DNA of 64,000 nt. It comes from Rhodanobacter sp. (GTDB taxonomy: Bacteria > Pseudomonadota > Gammaproteobacteria > Xanthomonadales > Rhodanobacteraceae). This document shows positions 9,220-17,449 of this stretch, one piece after another. The stretch spans positions 1 through 64,000 of the forward strand of contig SCRM01000007.1 in assembly GCA_004298045.1 (NCBI GenBank), given 5' to 3'. Position numbers and translations under genes: made by a program. Each line of letters begins with the position of its first letter. Within the stretch, counting starts at the first letter, position 1. Below the pieces are notes generated by a model. The model was not told the DNA's origin. It saw nothing but the letters and a program-made list of their open reading frames with translations, and did no database searches.

Positions 9220-10125
9220 CTATGCGACTTTCAGCTTCAACGTGCCATCGAGAATGCGTTCGGCGAAGTTTTCCGCCGTGCGAGTGGCCGCCGAAGTCAT
9301 GATGTCGAGGTTGCCGGAATACTTCGGCAGGAAATCGCCAAGGCCTTCGACCTCGATGTAGACCGAGACGCGATTGCCATCGAAGATCGGGCCCTGGACG
9401 ATGCGGTAGCCGGGCACGTACTGCTGCACCTCGGCCACCATCTTCTGGATCGACTCGGTAATCGCCTTCTGGTCAGGCGCTTCCGCGGTCAGGCAATACA
9501 CCGTGTCGCGCATCATCAGCGGCGGCTTCGCCGGGTTCAGAATGATGATGGCCTTGCCCTTCTGCGCGCCGCCGACGCGTTCCACCGCGCGGGCGGTGGT
9601 GACCGTGAACTCGTCGATGTTGAGGCGCGTGCCGGGGCCGGCCGAGCGCGAGGAGACGGTTGCCACGATTTCGCCGTAGGCCACCTTCTGCACGCGCGAG
9701 ATCGCCGCCACCACCGGCACCGTCGCCTGGCCGCCGCAGGTGACCATGTTGACGTTCATTTCCTGCTGGCTGGTGTGCTGCTGCAGGTTGATCGGCGGCA
9801 CGCAGTACGGGCCGATCGCCGCCGGCGTGAGGTCGATCATCATCACGCCGAGCGCGGTGAGCTTGTCCGAATTGGCCTTGTGCGCGGCGGCGCTGGTGGC
9901 ATCGAACGCGATCTGCACGCCGTCCTCGATGACGTGCGGCAGCATGCCGTCGACGCCGTCGGCGGTGGTCTTCAGGCCGAACTCGCGCGCCCGCGCAAGG
10001 CCCTCCGAAGCGGCCACCACACCCACCATCCACACCGGCTCCAGCACCTTGGAGCGGCGCAGTTTGTACAACAGGTCGGTGCCGATGTTGCCGGGGCCGA
10101 TGATGGCGCACTTGATCTTGTTCAT
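9220..10125 (-). CDS. dmpF: acetaldehyde dehydrogenase (acylating)
   Basis: Oxidises acetaldehyde from DmpG to acetyl-CoA with NAD and CoA. The 301-residue sequence begins with a Rossmann motif ([15 protein letters not shown]), and has the catalytic cysteine in [10 protein letters not shown] at residue 130. It lies between dmpH and dmpG and forms a complex with DmpG. Propanal from methyl-substituted phenols would give propionyl-CoA through the same enzyme, a known breadth of the family. Confidence 0.96.
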   Translation of the reverse strand: MNKIKCAIIGPGNIGTDLLYKLRRSKVLEPVWMVGVVAASEGLARAREFGLKTTADGVDGMLPHVIEDGVQIAFDATSAAAHKANSDKLTALGVMMIDLTPAAIGPYCVPPINLQQHTSQQEMNVNMVTCGGQATVPVVAAISRVQKVAYGEIVATVSSRSAGPGTRLNIDEFTVTTARAVERVGGAQKGKAIIILNPAKPPLMMRDTVYCLTAEAPDQKAITESIQKMVAEVQQYVPGYRIVQGPIFDGNRVSVYIEVEGLGDFLPKYSGNLDIMTSAATRTAENFAERILDGTLKLKVA

Positions 10126-10146
10126 TCTCGGGTTCCTGTACTGGTC

Positions 10147-10935
10147 TCAGACAAAACGCATCGACGTGCTGCCAAGGTTCTGGAAGCGCACGTGGATCGC
10201 ATCTCCCGCCGCAACCGGAATCGCTTCCGTCGCGCCGCCGCTCATGACGTAGGTGCCGGCCGGAATCTCCTGGCCGCGCCGGGCAAGGTGATTGGCCAGC
10301 TCCGCGACCGCGGTGGCCGGATGACCAAGCACCGCAGCGCCTGCCGCCATCGCGACGATCTCGCCGTTCTTCTCCATCACCAGGCCGAGCGTGCGCAGGT
10401 CGAGGCCTTCGACGTCGGCCGCGACATCGCCGACGACGAAGCGGCTGGCCGAAGTGTTGTCGGCGATCACGCTGGCGAGGTCGAAGCGGAAATTCTCGTA
10501 ACGCGAGTCGATGATCTCGACCGCCGCCACCACGAAGTCGGTGGCGGCGAGCACCGCGCCGACGTGGCAGCCGGGGCCGCGCAGCGGCTGCTTCAGCACG
10601 AAGGCGATTTCCGCTTCCACCTTCGGGTGAATGAGTTCGGCCATGCGGATCTCGCTGCCGTTGGCCGCGCTCATGTAGTCGAACAGCAGGCCGAAACACG
10701 GTGTCTCCACGCCCATCTGCTTCATCTTGGCGCGCGAGGTCAGCCCGGCCTTGAGCCCGACGACGCGCGAACCGCGGGCTTCCTTGCGCGCACGGATGGA
10801 CGCCTGGATGGCGTAGGCGTCATCCCAATCCAGGTGCGGGTGGGCATCGGTGATCTTCGCCACCGCGCGCGCCTCGCGCTCGGCGTCTTCCAGATGCGCC
10901 GCCAATTGTTGAATGGTCTTTTCGTCAAGCGTCAT
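10147..10935 (-). CDS. dmpH: 4-oxalocrotonate decarboxylase
   Basis: Decarboxylates 2-oxohex-3-enedioate to 2-hydroxypenta-2,4-dienoate in the dehydrogenase branch of meta cleavage. The 262-residue protein (family usually 262-264) has the hydratase/decarboxylase fold with metal-ligand stretches HPKVEAEIAFVL and VEIIDSRYENF. It was told apart from its paralogue DmpE just upstream by the DmpH-like N terminus (TIQQLAAHLEDAE) and the GLTSRAKMKQMGV segment. Start ATG at 10935; upstream extension would run into dmpE. Order E-H-F-G differs from the CF600 order E-F-G-H-I, and the usual partner gene dmpI is absent. Confidence 0.93.
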   Translation of the reverse strand: MTLDEKTIQQLAAHLEDAEREARAVAKITDAHPHLDWDDAYAIQASIRARKEARGSRVVGLKAGLTSRAKMKQMGVETPCFGLLFDYMSAANGSEIRMAELIHPKVEAEIAFVLKQPLRGPGCHVGAVLAATDFVVAAVEIIDSRYENFRFDLASVIADNTSASRFVVGDVAADVEGLDLRTLGLVMEKNGEIVAMAAGAAVLGHPATAVAELANHLARRGQEIPAGTYVMSGGATEAIPVAAGDAIHVRFQNLGSTSMRFV

Positions 10936-10946
10936 GGTGGCGACCC

Positions 10947-11735
10947 TCAGGCAAAGCGCACGGAGCAGCTGCCGAGACCGCCGACGCTGCAGTGGAAGGA
11001 GTCGCCTGCCGTCACCGGCATCAGCGGCGATTGCGATCCGGACAGGATCACTTCGCCCGCCTTGAACGGGATGCCAAGCGCGCCGAGCGTGTTCGCCAGC
11101 CACACCACGGAATTGACCGGCGAGCCCTGCACCGCGGCGCCGGCGGCGGTGGAAACGATCTCGCCGTTCTTCTCGACCACCATGCCGGCGACCGCGAGAT
11201 CCAGGCCGCGCAGCGAGCGCGGCGTGCCGCCGAGCACGAACACGCCGCAGGAGGCGTTGTCGGCGACCGTGTCCTGGATCTTGATTTTCCAGTCCTGGAT
11301 GCGCGAATCGACAATCTCGAAACACGGCAGGACGTAATCCGTCGCGCGCAGCACGTCGGCCGCGGTGATGCCCGGCCCATTCAGATCGCGCTTCAGGATG
11401 AACGCCACTTCGGCTTCAGCACGCGGCGCGATCAGCCTGTCCGTGTCGATCGCTTCGCCTTCGCTGCACACCATGCTGGAAAGCAGTTGGCCGAAATCGG
11501 GCTGGTACACCTTCAGCATGTTCTGCACGGCTTTCGAGGTGACGCCGATCTTCTTGCCGACGACCCGATCACCCGCGCCGATCCGCCGCTGGTTCATGCG
11601 CAACTGGATGGCGTACGCATCCTCGATGGTGATGTCGGCGACGCGCTCGGTCAGCGGCGCCACGGCGCGGCGCGCCACCAGCGCATCGAACAATTCATCG
11701 CCATAACGGCGGATATCGCCTGCTTCCAGGGTCAT
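10947..11735 (-). CDS. dmpE: 2-oxopent-4-enoate hydratase
   Basis: Adds water to 2-hydroxypenta-2,4-dienoate to make 4-hydroxy-2-oxovalerate. The 262-residue protein shares the fold of DmpH, with metal-ligand stretch APRAEAEVAFIL and EIVDSRIQDW, but has hydratase-type features such as GKKIGVTSKAVQNML. The two paralogues are adjacent (11 bases apart); DmpE and DmpH are known to form a complex that protects the unstable dienol. The gene starts four bases before the dmpD stop region ends, so it is translationally close to dmpD. Confidence 0.93.
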   Translation of the reverse strand: MTLEAGDIRRYGDELFDALVARRAVAPLTERVADITIEDAYAIQLRMNQRRIGAGDRVVGKKIGVTSKAVQNMLKVYQPDFGQLLSSMVCSEGEAIDTDRLIAPRAEAEVAFILKRDLNGPGITAADVLRATDYVLPCFEIVDSRIQDWKIKIQDTVADNASCGVFVLGGTPRSLRGLDLAVAGMVVEKNGEIVSTAAGAAVQGSPVNSVVWLANTLGALGIPFKAGEVILSGSQSPLMPVTAGDSFHCSVGGLGSCSVRFA

Positions 11736-11739
11736 GGTC

Positions 11740-12582
11740 TCAGGCCGCCTCGTCGAGGAAATCGGTCACCAGCCGTGCAAACCGCGCCGCGTGCTCGATC
11801 TGGGTCCAGTGCCCGCACTTGCCGAACACGTGGAGCTGGGCATTCGGGATCCAGTTGGCCAGGGTCAGCGACGTCGCCACTGGCAATACCTGGTCCTCGC
11901 GACCGTGGATCACCAGCGTTTCGTGCGGCAGCGCGCGGATGTCCGCTTCCGGCGTGCACAGGGCATCCACGCCGTTCTGGCGCGGCGCCGGAAACATCAC
12001 CGAGAACGACTCCTGGAAACCCGGCTGGATGCTGGCGCGATAGCGCAGCTCGGCCAGCTCGTCGGTGACCAGCGTGCGGTCGTAGGCGAACAGATCCATC
12101 ATCTTGCGCATGTTCTGGAACGAGGGCTCATAACCCCAGACCTGGTCCAGCCCCGGCGTGAGCTTGAACGGCACGCCGGCCGCGCCCATCAGCACCAGCC
12201 GGCGCACGCGCTCGGGGTGGCGCACGGCCAGCGCGAGCGACAACGCGCCGCCGAAGGAATTGCCGATCAGATCCACCTTGGACAACTTCAGCGCATCCAT
12301 CACGCCCAGCGCGTGGGTGACCCAGTTGTCCATCGTGTAGTGGTAGCCGGCCGGGCGGTCGGTGAAACCGAAGCCGACCATGTCCGGCGCAATGACCCGC
12401 CGCTTTTTCGCGAACGTCGGCATCACCGGCCGCCAATTGGCGAACGCGCTCACGCCCGGACCGGAACCGTGGATCAGGAACAGCGGAATGCCCGAGGCAC
12501 TGCTGTTTAGGTCGTGGTAGTTCGTGCGAATGCCCGCGGCGACAATGTTCTTGCCGATCTCGGGGTTGTCTTGCGTGCTCAT
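11740..12582 (-). CDS. dmpD: 2-hydroxymuconate semialdehyde hydrolase
   Basis: Hydrolyses the ring-fission product to formate (or acetate from methylated substrates) and 2-hydroxypentadienoate. The 280-residue alpha/beta hydrolase has the oxyanion motif HGSGPG, the nucleophile elbow GNSFGG with Ser109, a late Asp in HGREDQVLP and the catalytic His in CGHWTQIEH. ATG at 12582 has AAGGA seven bases upstream; a TTG two codons earlier is less likely. It sits between dmpC and dmpE, and gives the hydrolytic branch that ketone products of methylphenols need. Confidence 0.95.
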   Translation of the reverse strand: MSTQDNPEIGKNIVAAGIRTNYHDLNSSASGIPLFLIHGSGPGVSAFANWRPVMPTFAKKRRVIAPDMVGFGFTDRPAGYHYTMDNWVTHALGVMDALKLSKVDLIGNSFGGALSLALAVRHPERVRRLVLMGAAGVPFKLTPGLDQVWGYEPSFQNMRKMMDLFAYDRTLVTDELAELRYRASIQPGFQESFSVMFPAPRQNGVDALCTPEADIRALPHETLVIHGREDQVLPVATSLTLANWIPNAQLHVFGKCGHWTQIEHAARFARLVTDFLDEAA

Positions 12583-12606
12583 GTTCAATGTCCTTGCGAT
12601 GACGGC

Positions 12607-14070
12607 TCAGGCGTACTTGATGCAGACGTTGCGCAGCTCGGTATAGAACTCGAGCGAATGCACGCCACCCTCGCGGCCAATGCCGCTCTGCTTGCTGCCG
12701 CCAAACGGGGTGCGCAGGTCGCGCAGGAACCAGCTGTTGATCCAGGCAATGCCCACGTCGATGCCGGCGGCGACGCGATGCGCGCGCCCGAGGTTGCCGG
12801 TCCACACCGTCGTGCACAGGCCGTACGGCGTGTCGTTGGCGAGCGCCACCGCCTCTTCCTCGCGGTCGAACGGCGCGATGTGGCAGCACGGCCCGAAGAT
12901 TTCCTCGCGGATGACCGGCGAGGTTTCCGGCAGCCCGGTCCAGATCGTCGGTTGGACCCACGAGCCGGCCTGCAGCGCGTGCGGCATCTCGGGCACGCCG
13001 CCGCCGGTGACGACGGTGGCGCCCTCGTCCTTGGCCTTGGCGTAGTAGCCGAGCACCTTGCGCCGATGCTCCTGCGAGATCAGCGGACCGATGCCGGTCG
13101 CCTTCTCGCCGGGCAGCCCCGGCTTCAGGGCCTCGGCCTTGTCCTTCAGCGCCGCCACGAAGCGGTCGAAGATCGGGCGCTCGACGTAGACGCGCTCCGT
13201 GCCCAGGCATACCTGTCCGCAGTTGGCGAACGCGGCGCGCGAGATGCCCTCCACCGCCGCGTCGAAATCCGCATCGGCAAACACGATGCCGGCGTTCTTG
13301 CCGCCCAGCTCGAACGACACCGGGCGCAGTCCGCGCGAAGCGGCGCCCATGATCGCCTCGCCGGTGCGGGTCTCGCCGGTGAAGGTGATCGCGTCGATGT
13401 CGGGGTGCGCGGTGAGGAACTCGCCGGCGGAGTCCGGGCCGAGGCCGTGCACGACGTTGTAGACGCCCTTGGGGATGCCGACCGCATTCATCACTTCGCC
13501 CAGCAGCGTCGCAGTGGCCGGCGTCTCCTCGGAGGGCTTCACCACCACGGCATTGCCGCAGGCCAGCGCCGGGCCGACCTTCCAGGTCATCAGCAGCAGC
13601 GGCAGGTTCCACGGGCAGACGACCGCCACCACGCCGCGCGGCTTGCGCAGCGCATAGTTCAGCACCGCGCCGCCATCCGGCGTGCTCATCTGGAACGTCT
13701 CCGTGGGGACGTTCTTGATCACGTCGGCGAAGATCTTGAAGTTGGCGGCGCCGCGCGGGATGTCGATGTGCGAGGCCAGCGACACCGGCTTGCCGGTATC
13801 CGCCACTTCGGCGGCGAGGAAATCGTCGAACCGGCGGTTGATCTCGTCCGCCACCTTGTACAAGAGCTCGACGCGCTGCGTGATCGGCATCTGCCCCCAC
13901 GGCCCCTTCATGGCCGCGCGCGCCGCGGCCACGGCCGCATCCACCTCGGGCCGGCCGCCTTCGCAGACCGTGCCGATCAGCGAGCCGTCCACCGGGTTGC
14001 GATCCTCGAACGTCTTGCCGCTCGCGGATGCCACGAATTCGCCATTGATGAAATGCAGGAACTTTTTCAT
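12607..14070 (-). CDS. dmpC: 2-hydroxymuconic semialdehyde dehydrogenase
   Basis: NAD-dependent oxidation of 2-hydroxymuconic semialdehyde to 4-oxalocrotonate. The 487-residue protein is a standard aldehyde dehydrogenase: general base Glu254 in FELGGKNAG and nucleophile Cys288 in NCGQVCLGT, with the tail IGREGGVHSLEFYTE. The ATG at 14070 starts with KKFLHFINGEF, matching the family; a GTG at 14115 overlapping the previous stop is an alternative. Lies between the HbpS/GlcG-like gene and dmpD. Confidence 0.95.
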   Translation of the reverse strand: MKKFLHFINGEFVASASGKTFEDRNPVDGSLIGTVCEGGRPEVDAAVAAARAAMKGPWGQMPITQRVELLYKVADEINRRFDDFLAAEVADTGKPVSLASHIDIPRGAANFKIFADVIKNVPTETFQMSTPDGGAVLNYALRKPRGVVAVVCPWNLPLLLMTWKVGPALACGNAVVVKPSEETPATATLLGEVMNAVGIPKGVYNVVHGLGPDSAGEFLTAHPDIDAITFTGETRTGEAIMGAASRGLRPVSFELGGKNAGIVFADADFDAAVEGISRAAFANCGQVCLGTERVYVERPIFDRFVAALKDKAEALKPGLPGEKATGIGPLISQEHRRKVLGYYAKAKDEGATVVTGGGVPEMPHALQAGSWVQPTIWTGLPETSPVIREEIFGPCCHIAPFDREEEAVALANDTPYGLCTTVWTGNLGRAHRVAAGIDVGIAWINSWFLRDLRTPFGGSKQSGIGREGGVHSLEFYTELRNVCIKYA

Positions 14071-14111
14071 GGATAAACTCTGCGTTTGCCGTGTATCGGA
14101 CAAAATCGAAC

Positions 14112-14549
14112 TCACTCCGCCGCGTCAGACAATCCCGCCGCGGCGATCCCCGCCCGCGCGCACTCGGCGTCCTGCTCCGCGGACCCGCCGGAAACCCCGA
14201 TGCCGCCGACGCGCTCCAGGCCGGCATACATCGGCACGCCACCACCGAACGTCACCAGGCGCGGACGCTGCGGCATGCCGGTACGCAGCGCTGGATCGGC
14301 ATTGAGCAGCGCGGGCCAGCGTTCGGTGGGAAAACCAAAACCGGCGGCGGTGTAGGCCTTGTCGATCGCGATATCGATGGAATGCAGGAACGCACCTGGC
14401 ATGCGCAGGAATGCCACCAACACCCCGGCCTCGTCCGTGACGGCCGCGTTGACGCGGATGCCAAGGTTTTTGGCATGCTCCAACGCGGCCGCCGTTGCCG
14501 CTTGCGCGGCTTCGACGGTGACACTGGCGTGGTGGTGTATGGCGTTCAT
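14112..14549 (-). CDS. HbpS/GlcG-like protein
   Basis: A 145-residue protein of the GlcG/HbpS (DUF336) family. Recognisable are AVTDEAGVLVAFLRM, the central KAYTAAGFGFPTE and the glycine-rich GGGVPMYAGLERVGGIGVSGGSAEQDAECA, which is the family core. Some members bind haem or cobalamin; the exact role in meta-cleavage operons is not known. No signal peptide, so it is cytoplasmic. It is inserted between dmpB and dmpC, an interposition absent from the CF600 dmp operon. ATG at 14549 chosen over an upstream GTG. Confidence 0.8.
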   Translation of the reverse strand: MNAIHHHASVTVEAAQAATAAALEHAKNLGIRVNAAVTDEAGVLVAFLRMPGAFLHSIDIAIDKAYTAAGFGFPTERWPALLNADPALRTGMPQRPRLVTFGGGVPMYAGLERVGGIGVSGGSAEQDAECARAGIAAAGLSDAAE

Positions 14550-14562
14550 TCCCGGCACCCGA

Positions 14563-15507
14563 TCATGTGTAAACGTTGATGAACGACTCGGTCAGTTCGC
14601 GGGTGTGATAGAAAATGCTGCGCCCGAGGTTTTCTTCGGTCCAAGTGGTAACCGGACGATCACGCTGGGCCTGATAACCCAGCCCGGCAAAGGTTTCGTT
14701 GCGGTTGCCCGAGGGGTCGAAGAAATAAATCGTCTCGCCGCGGGTGAGGCCATGCCGCGTCGGCGCCACGTCGATCCGTACCCGGTTCTTGGCCATGATG
14801 TCGCCGGCCTTGAGGATGTCGTGCCAGGAGTCGAGGAAGAACGACAGGTGATGCAGCCCGGACGTGGGCGCGCCGACCAGCGCGAGGTCGTGCGGCTTGC
14901 TCGACAACGAGAGGAACGAGGCCAGCTGGATGGACCCATTCGGCCCGACCATCACCTGCTCGGTCTGGAAGAAGTTCAGGACTTCCTTCAGGAACTTGGT
15001 GTTGTCGACCACGGTGTTGACACCCTTTTCCGGATCGAAGCGGCACATCAGGAGGCAGTGGTCGAGCCAGTGCGCACCGGCGCCCTTGATGCTGTCGGGC
15101 CACGGATCGGGATCGATCGAGCCGACATCGGTGCCAACACACTCCTTCTCGGCAAACAGGCGCATTTCGTGCCCGCTCGGCAGGGTGAACTGCAGCATGC
15201 GACCGCACGCCGGCAGGGTGCCGGCCGGCAACTCGGCCACGGCGAAACCGTAGTCCTTGATCTTCTGCTTGAGGACGTCGAGTTCGGCGTCCTTTTCGAC
15301 CTTGTAGGCGACATGGTTCATGCCGGCGCGATCGGACGGCGTCAAAACCACGGAATACTTGTCCCACTCATCCCAGCACTTCAGGTACTGATTGCCATCG
15401 GCATCCGTGTGGGTAACGCGCATGCCGAGCACATTGGTGTAGTGCTTGAGCGCCGCTTCCATGTCCATGACGCGGACGCTGATGTGACCAATCCTCATTA
15501 CTGCCAT
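14563..15507 (-). CDS. dmpB: catechol 2,3-dioxygenase
   Basis: Extradiol ring cleavage of catechol to 2-hydroxymuconic semialdehyde, using Fe(II). The 314-residue two-domain vicinal-oxygen-chelate protein carries the iron ligands His150 (WLDHCL), His219 or His220 (GLHHLSF) and Glu271 (GNRNETF), matching His153, His214 and Glu265 of XylE. ATG at 15507 has GAGGAG seven bases upstream, ruling out the longer frame. It follows the ferredoxin dmpQ by 13 bases, and that ferredoxin is known in the family to reactivate the oxidised iron. Confidence 0.97.
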   Translation of the reverse strand: MAVMRIGHISVRVMDMEAALKHYTNVLGMRVTHTDADGNQYLKCWDEWDKYSVVLTPSDRAGMNHVAYKVEKDAELDVLKQKIKDYGFAVAELPAGTLPACGRMLQFTLPSGHEMRLFAEKECVGTDVGSIDPDPWPDSIKGAGAHWLDHCLLMCRFDPEKGVNTVVDNTKFLKEVLNFFQTEQVMVGPNGSIQLASFLSLSSKPHDLALVGAPTSGLHHLSFFLDSWHDILKAGDIMAKNRVRIDVAPTRHGLTRGETIYFFDPSGNRNETFAGLGYQAQRDRPVTTWTEENLGRSIFYHTRELTESFINVYT

Positions 15508-15520
15508 TTCGCTCTCCTCA

Positions 15521-15946
15521 TCATCGAGCTGATTCGGACGTTGTGGCGTTCCCGCCACCAACGACGCTACGCATTACGTTGCGACGCACACGGCCGACGA
15601 CATCCAAGGTCACGTCGGTGTCGGGTGCAGTACGGCAAGCCAGGGTGTAGCCGGCCGCCTCCTCTTCCACGCTTACATGGGCACGGCTGATCACGCCGAT
15701 CCGGTGCACCTGGCCACAGGTCACATGCACCTTGCACACCCCACAACCACCGTTGGTGCAGCCGGCCGGGATGCCCTTGCGGCCAAGCCGCAACATGCCG
15801 TGCAGCAAGCTCTCGTCATGCCGGCACGGGTACTGCTCGCCCGTGCAGGCCAACGTGACGCTGGACGTTGCCGGCATCGCGATCGCCTGCCCCGCCATGG
15901 GCAGGCTTGCCGGCGCTGGGTTTTGAACCGTGTCGTGAGCGTGCAT
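15521..15946 (-). CDS. dmpQ: plant-type [2Fe-2S] ferredoxin
   Basis: A 141-residue ferredoxin with the chloroplast-type cluster motif Cys63, Cys68, Cys71 (CTNGGCGVC) and Cys104 in TLACRTA. By homology to XylT/DmpQ it re-reduces inactivated Fe(III) catechol 2,3-dioxygenase. It has a longer N-terminal extension (about 28 residues, Ala/Pro-rich) than the roughly 110-residue relatives. Placed between the hydroxylase reductase gene and dmpB. Confidence 0.92.
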   Translation of the reverse strand: MHAHDTVQNPAPASLPMAGQAIAMPATSSVTLACTGEQYPCRHDESLLHGMLRLGRKGIPAGCTNGGCGVCKVHVTCGQVHRIGVISRAHVSVEEEAAGYTLACRTAPDTDVTLDVVGRVRRNVMRSVVGGGNATTSESAR

Positions 15947-15955
15947 GGCTGCTTC

Positions 15956-17032
15956 CTACAAGGTCCGGAACAGCGGGCTGCGCCGCGCCGCCGCCGTGGC
16001 GTCGGCGGCAGACAGGAACTTTTCGGTAAAGATGTCGTGCTCGAACAGCCGCCCCTGCATCAGCGTCGCAATGCACGCCTCGATCATCGGCGGCGGGCCG
16101 CACAGGTAGGCTTGATTGCCGCGGAAATCCGCCGTCGCCCCGTTGTCGTGGCTGAAGCGGCGCTTGAGCTCCTCGTGCACGAACCCGCGCGCGCCGGTCC
16201 ACGGATCGTCAGCGGTGAGGTTCGACAGCACCGGGATGTAATGGAATTGTGGGTGCTGCTGCGCGAGCTCCTCGAAATGGCTGGCGAAGTACAACTCGGT
16301 CCGGTCCCGCGCGCCCTGGAACAGCCAGATCTCGTGCGGGTAGTCTTCGGCAAGCAGGTCGGCCAGCATGGATTTGGGGCTCGAAAGGCCCGAGCCGCCA
16401 GCCAGCAGGATCACCGGCCGCTGGGCCGACTTGCGCACAAAGAACCGCCCCATCGGGGTCGTCATGTGCAACCGGTCGCCCACCTTCAGGTGCTCGTGCA
16501 GCCAACCCGTGGCGACGCCGTCGCGCACGCGGCGCACATGCAGCTCCAGCAACTCGTCATCCGGCCCATTGGCCATGGAGAACGCGCGCGGCCCCTCGAT
16601 GCCCGGCAGATACAGGTTGAGGTACTGGCCGGCCTGGAACTCCACCGGGCGGTCGGGACGCAGCCAGATGCCCTTGATCGTCGGCGTCAGATCCTCCAGC
16701 CGCACCACCTCGCCCTGGCGATCTTCCAGCGGCAGGTAGAGCGCGTCCGGGTCCTCGTCAACGTCGGCCTCGATCACCGCGTCGTCGTGCAGGGTGGCCA
16801 CACAGGCAAGCGCATAGCCCTCGGCGCGCTCGAAATCCATCAATGCGAACGGGCTCGCATTGCCATGCTCGACTTCACCCTGGGCGACCTGCACCTTGCA
16901 GGTGCCGCACAACCCGTGGCAACACGCATGCGGGAGCCAGACGCCACGGCGCAGGCAGGCGTCGAGCATGGTCTGTCCTTCTTCCACCTCGACCGCTTGC
17001 CCCAACGGTTCAATTGTCAGCCGGTACCCCAT
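15956..17032 (-). CDS. dmpP: phenol hydroxylase P5, ferredoxin-NAD(P) reductase
   Basis: Electron-transfer subunit passing reducing power from NADH to the diiron hydroxylase. The 358-residue protein has an N-terminal [2Fe-2S] domain (Cys37 or Cys38, Cys42, Cys45, Cys77), an FAD-binding barrel with RAFSMAN near residue 170 and an NAD domain with GGSGLSSPKSM and CGPPPMIEA. Length agrees with DmpP (353). Thirteen bases separate it from dmpO. Confidence 0.96.
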   Translation of the reverse strand: MGYRLTIEPLGQAVEVEEGQTMLDACLRRGVWLPHACCHGLCGTCKVQVAQGEVEHGNASPFALMDFERAEGYALACVATLHDDAVIEADVDEDPDALYLPLEDRQGEVVRLEDLTPTIKGIWLRPDRPVEFQAGQYLNLYLPGIEGPRAFSMANGPDDELLELHVRRVRDGVATGWLHEHLKVGDRLHMTTPMGRFFVRKSAQRPVILLAGGSGLSSPKSMLADLLAEDYPHEIWLFQGARDRTELYFASHFEELAQQHPQFHYIPVLSNLTADDPWTGARGFVHEELKRRFSHDNGATADFRGNQAYLCGPPPMIEACIATLMQGRLFEHDIFTEKFLSAADATAAARRSPLFRTL

Positions 17033-17044
17033 TGCCCTGTCTCC

Positions 17045-17407
17045 TCACGTCCCACTGCCGCCAATACCGGTCAACCCGGGGGTGCTGAACTGCACCAGCG
17101 ACTTGTGCACCAGACCGTTCTCGGCGAGGGTCTTGGACGGATTGGGCTTCCAGTCTTCCTGTTCATGGAACCAGTGCACCTTGTTCCACTTGATCTTTGC
17201 GAAATCGGGGTGCGAGCCATACAGGCCGGGCAATACCTCGTCGCGCAACGCAGCGAACGGCATGGTTGGCGGCACCGGAATGCAGATCGGCGAACAAAAC
17301 ATCGCGTGGTTCTGCCAGTACACGAACAGCAGGCGATTGCCGTGGAAGTTTTCCTCGGCATCCCGCGGCGTACCCTCGTAATCGGGCGAAAGCGCACGAA
17401 TGGTCAT
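17045..17407 (-). CDS. dmpO: phenol hydroxylase P4 subunit
   Basis: The small gamma-type subunit of the hydroxylase dimer (DmpLNO). The 120-residue sequence shows the family features YPEG-like start (SPDYEGTPRDAEENFHGN), FVYWQNHAMFCSPICIPVPP and WNKVHWFHEQEDWKP. The length matches DmpO (119). It follows dmpN by 42 bases. Confidence 0.95.
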   Translation of the reverse strand: MTIRALSPDYEGTPRDAEENFHGNRLLFVYWQNHAMFCSPICIPVPPTMPFAALRDEVLPGLYGSHPDFAKIKWNKVHWFHEQEDWKPNPSKTLAENGLVHKSLVQFSTPGLTGIGGSGT

Positions 17408-17449
17408 TTCAGATTTCTCCGGTCTTAGGCTGAATCACTGGTCGCGGCG

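Noticed and set aside
9031-11337. Long plus-strand frame antisense to dmpF, dmpH and dmpE
   Set aside because: It spans three well-identified genes on the other strand and its product is Arg/His-rich without domains.
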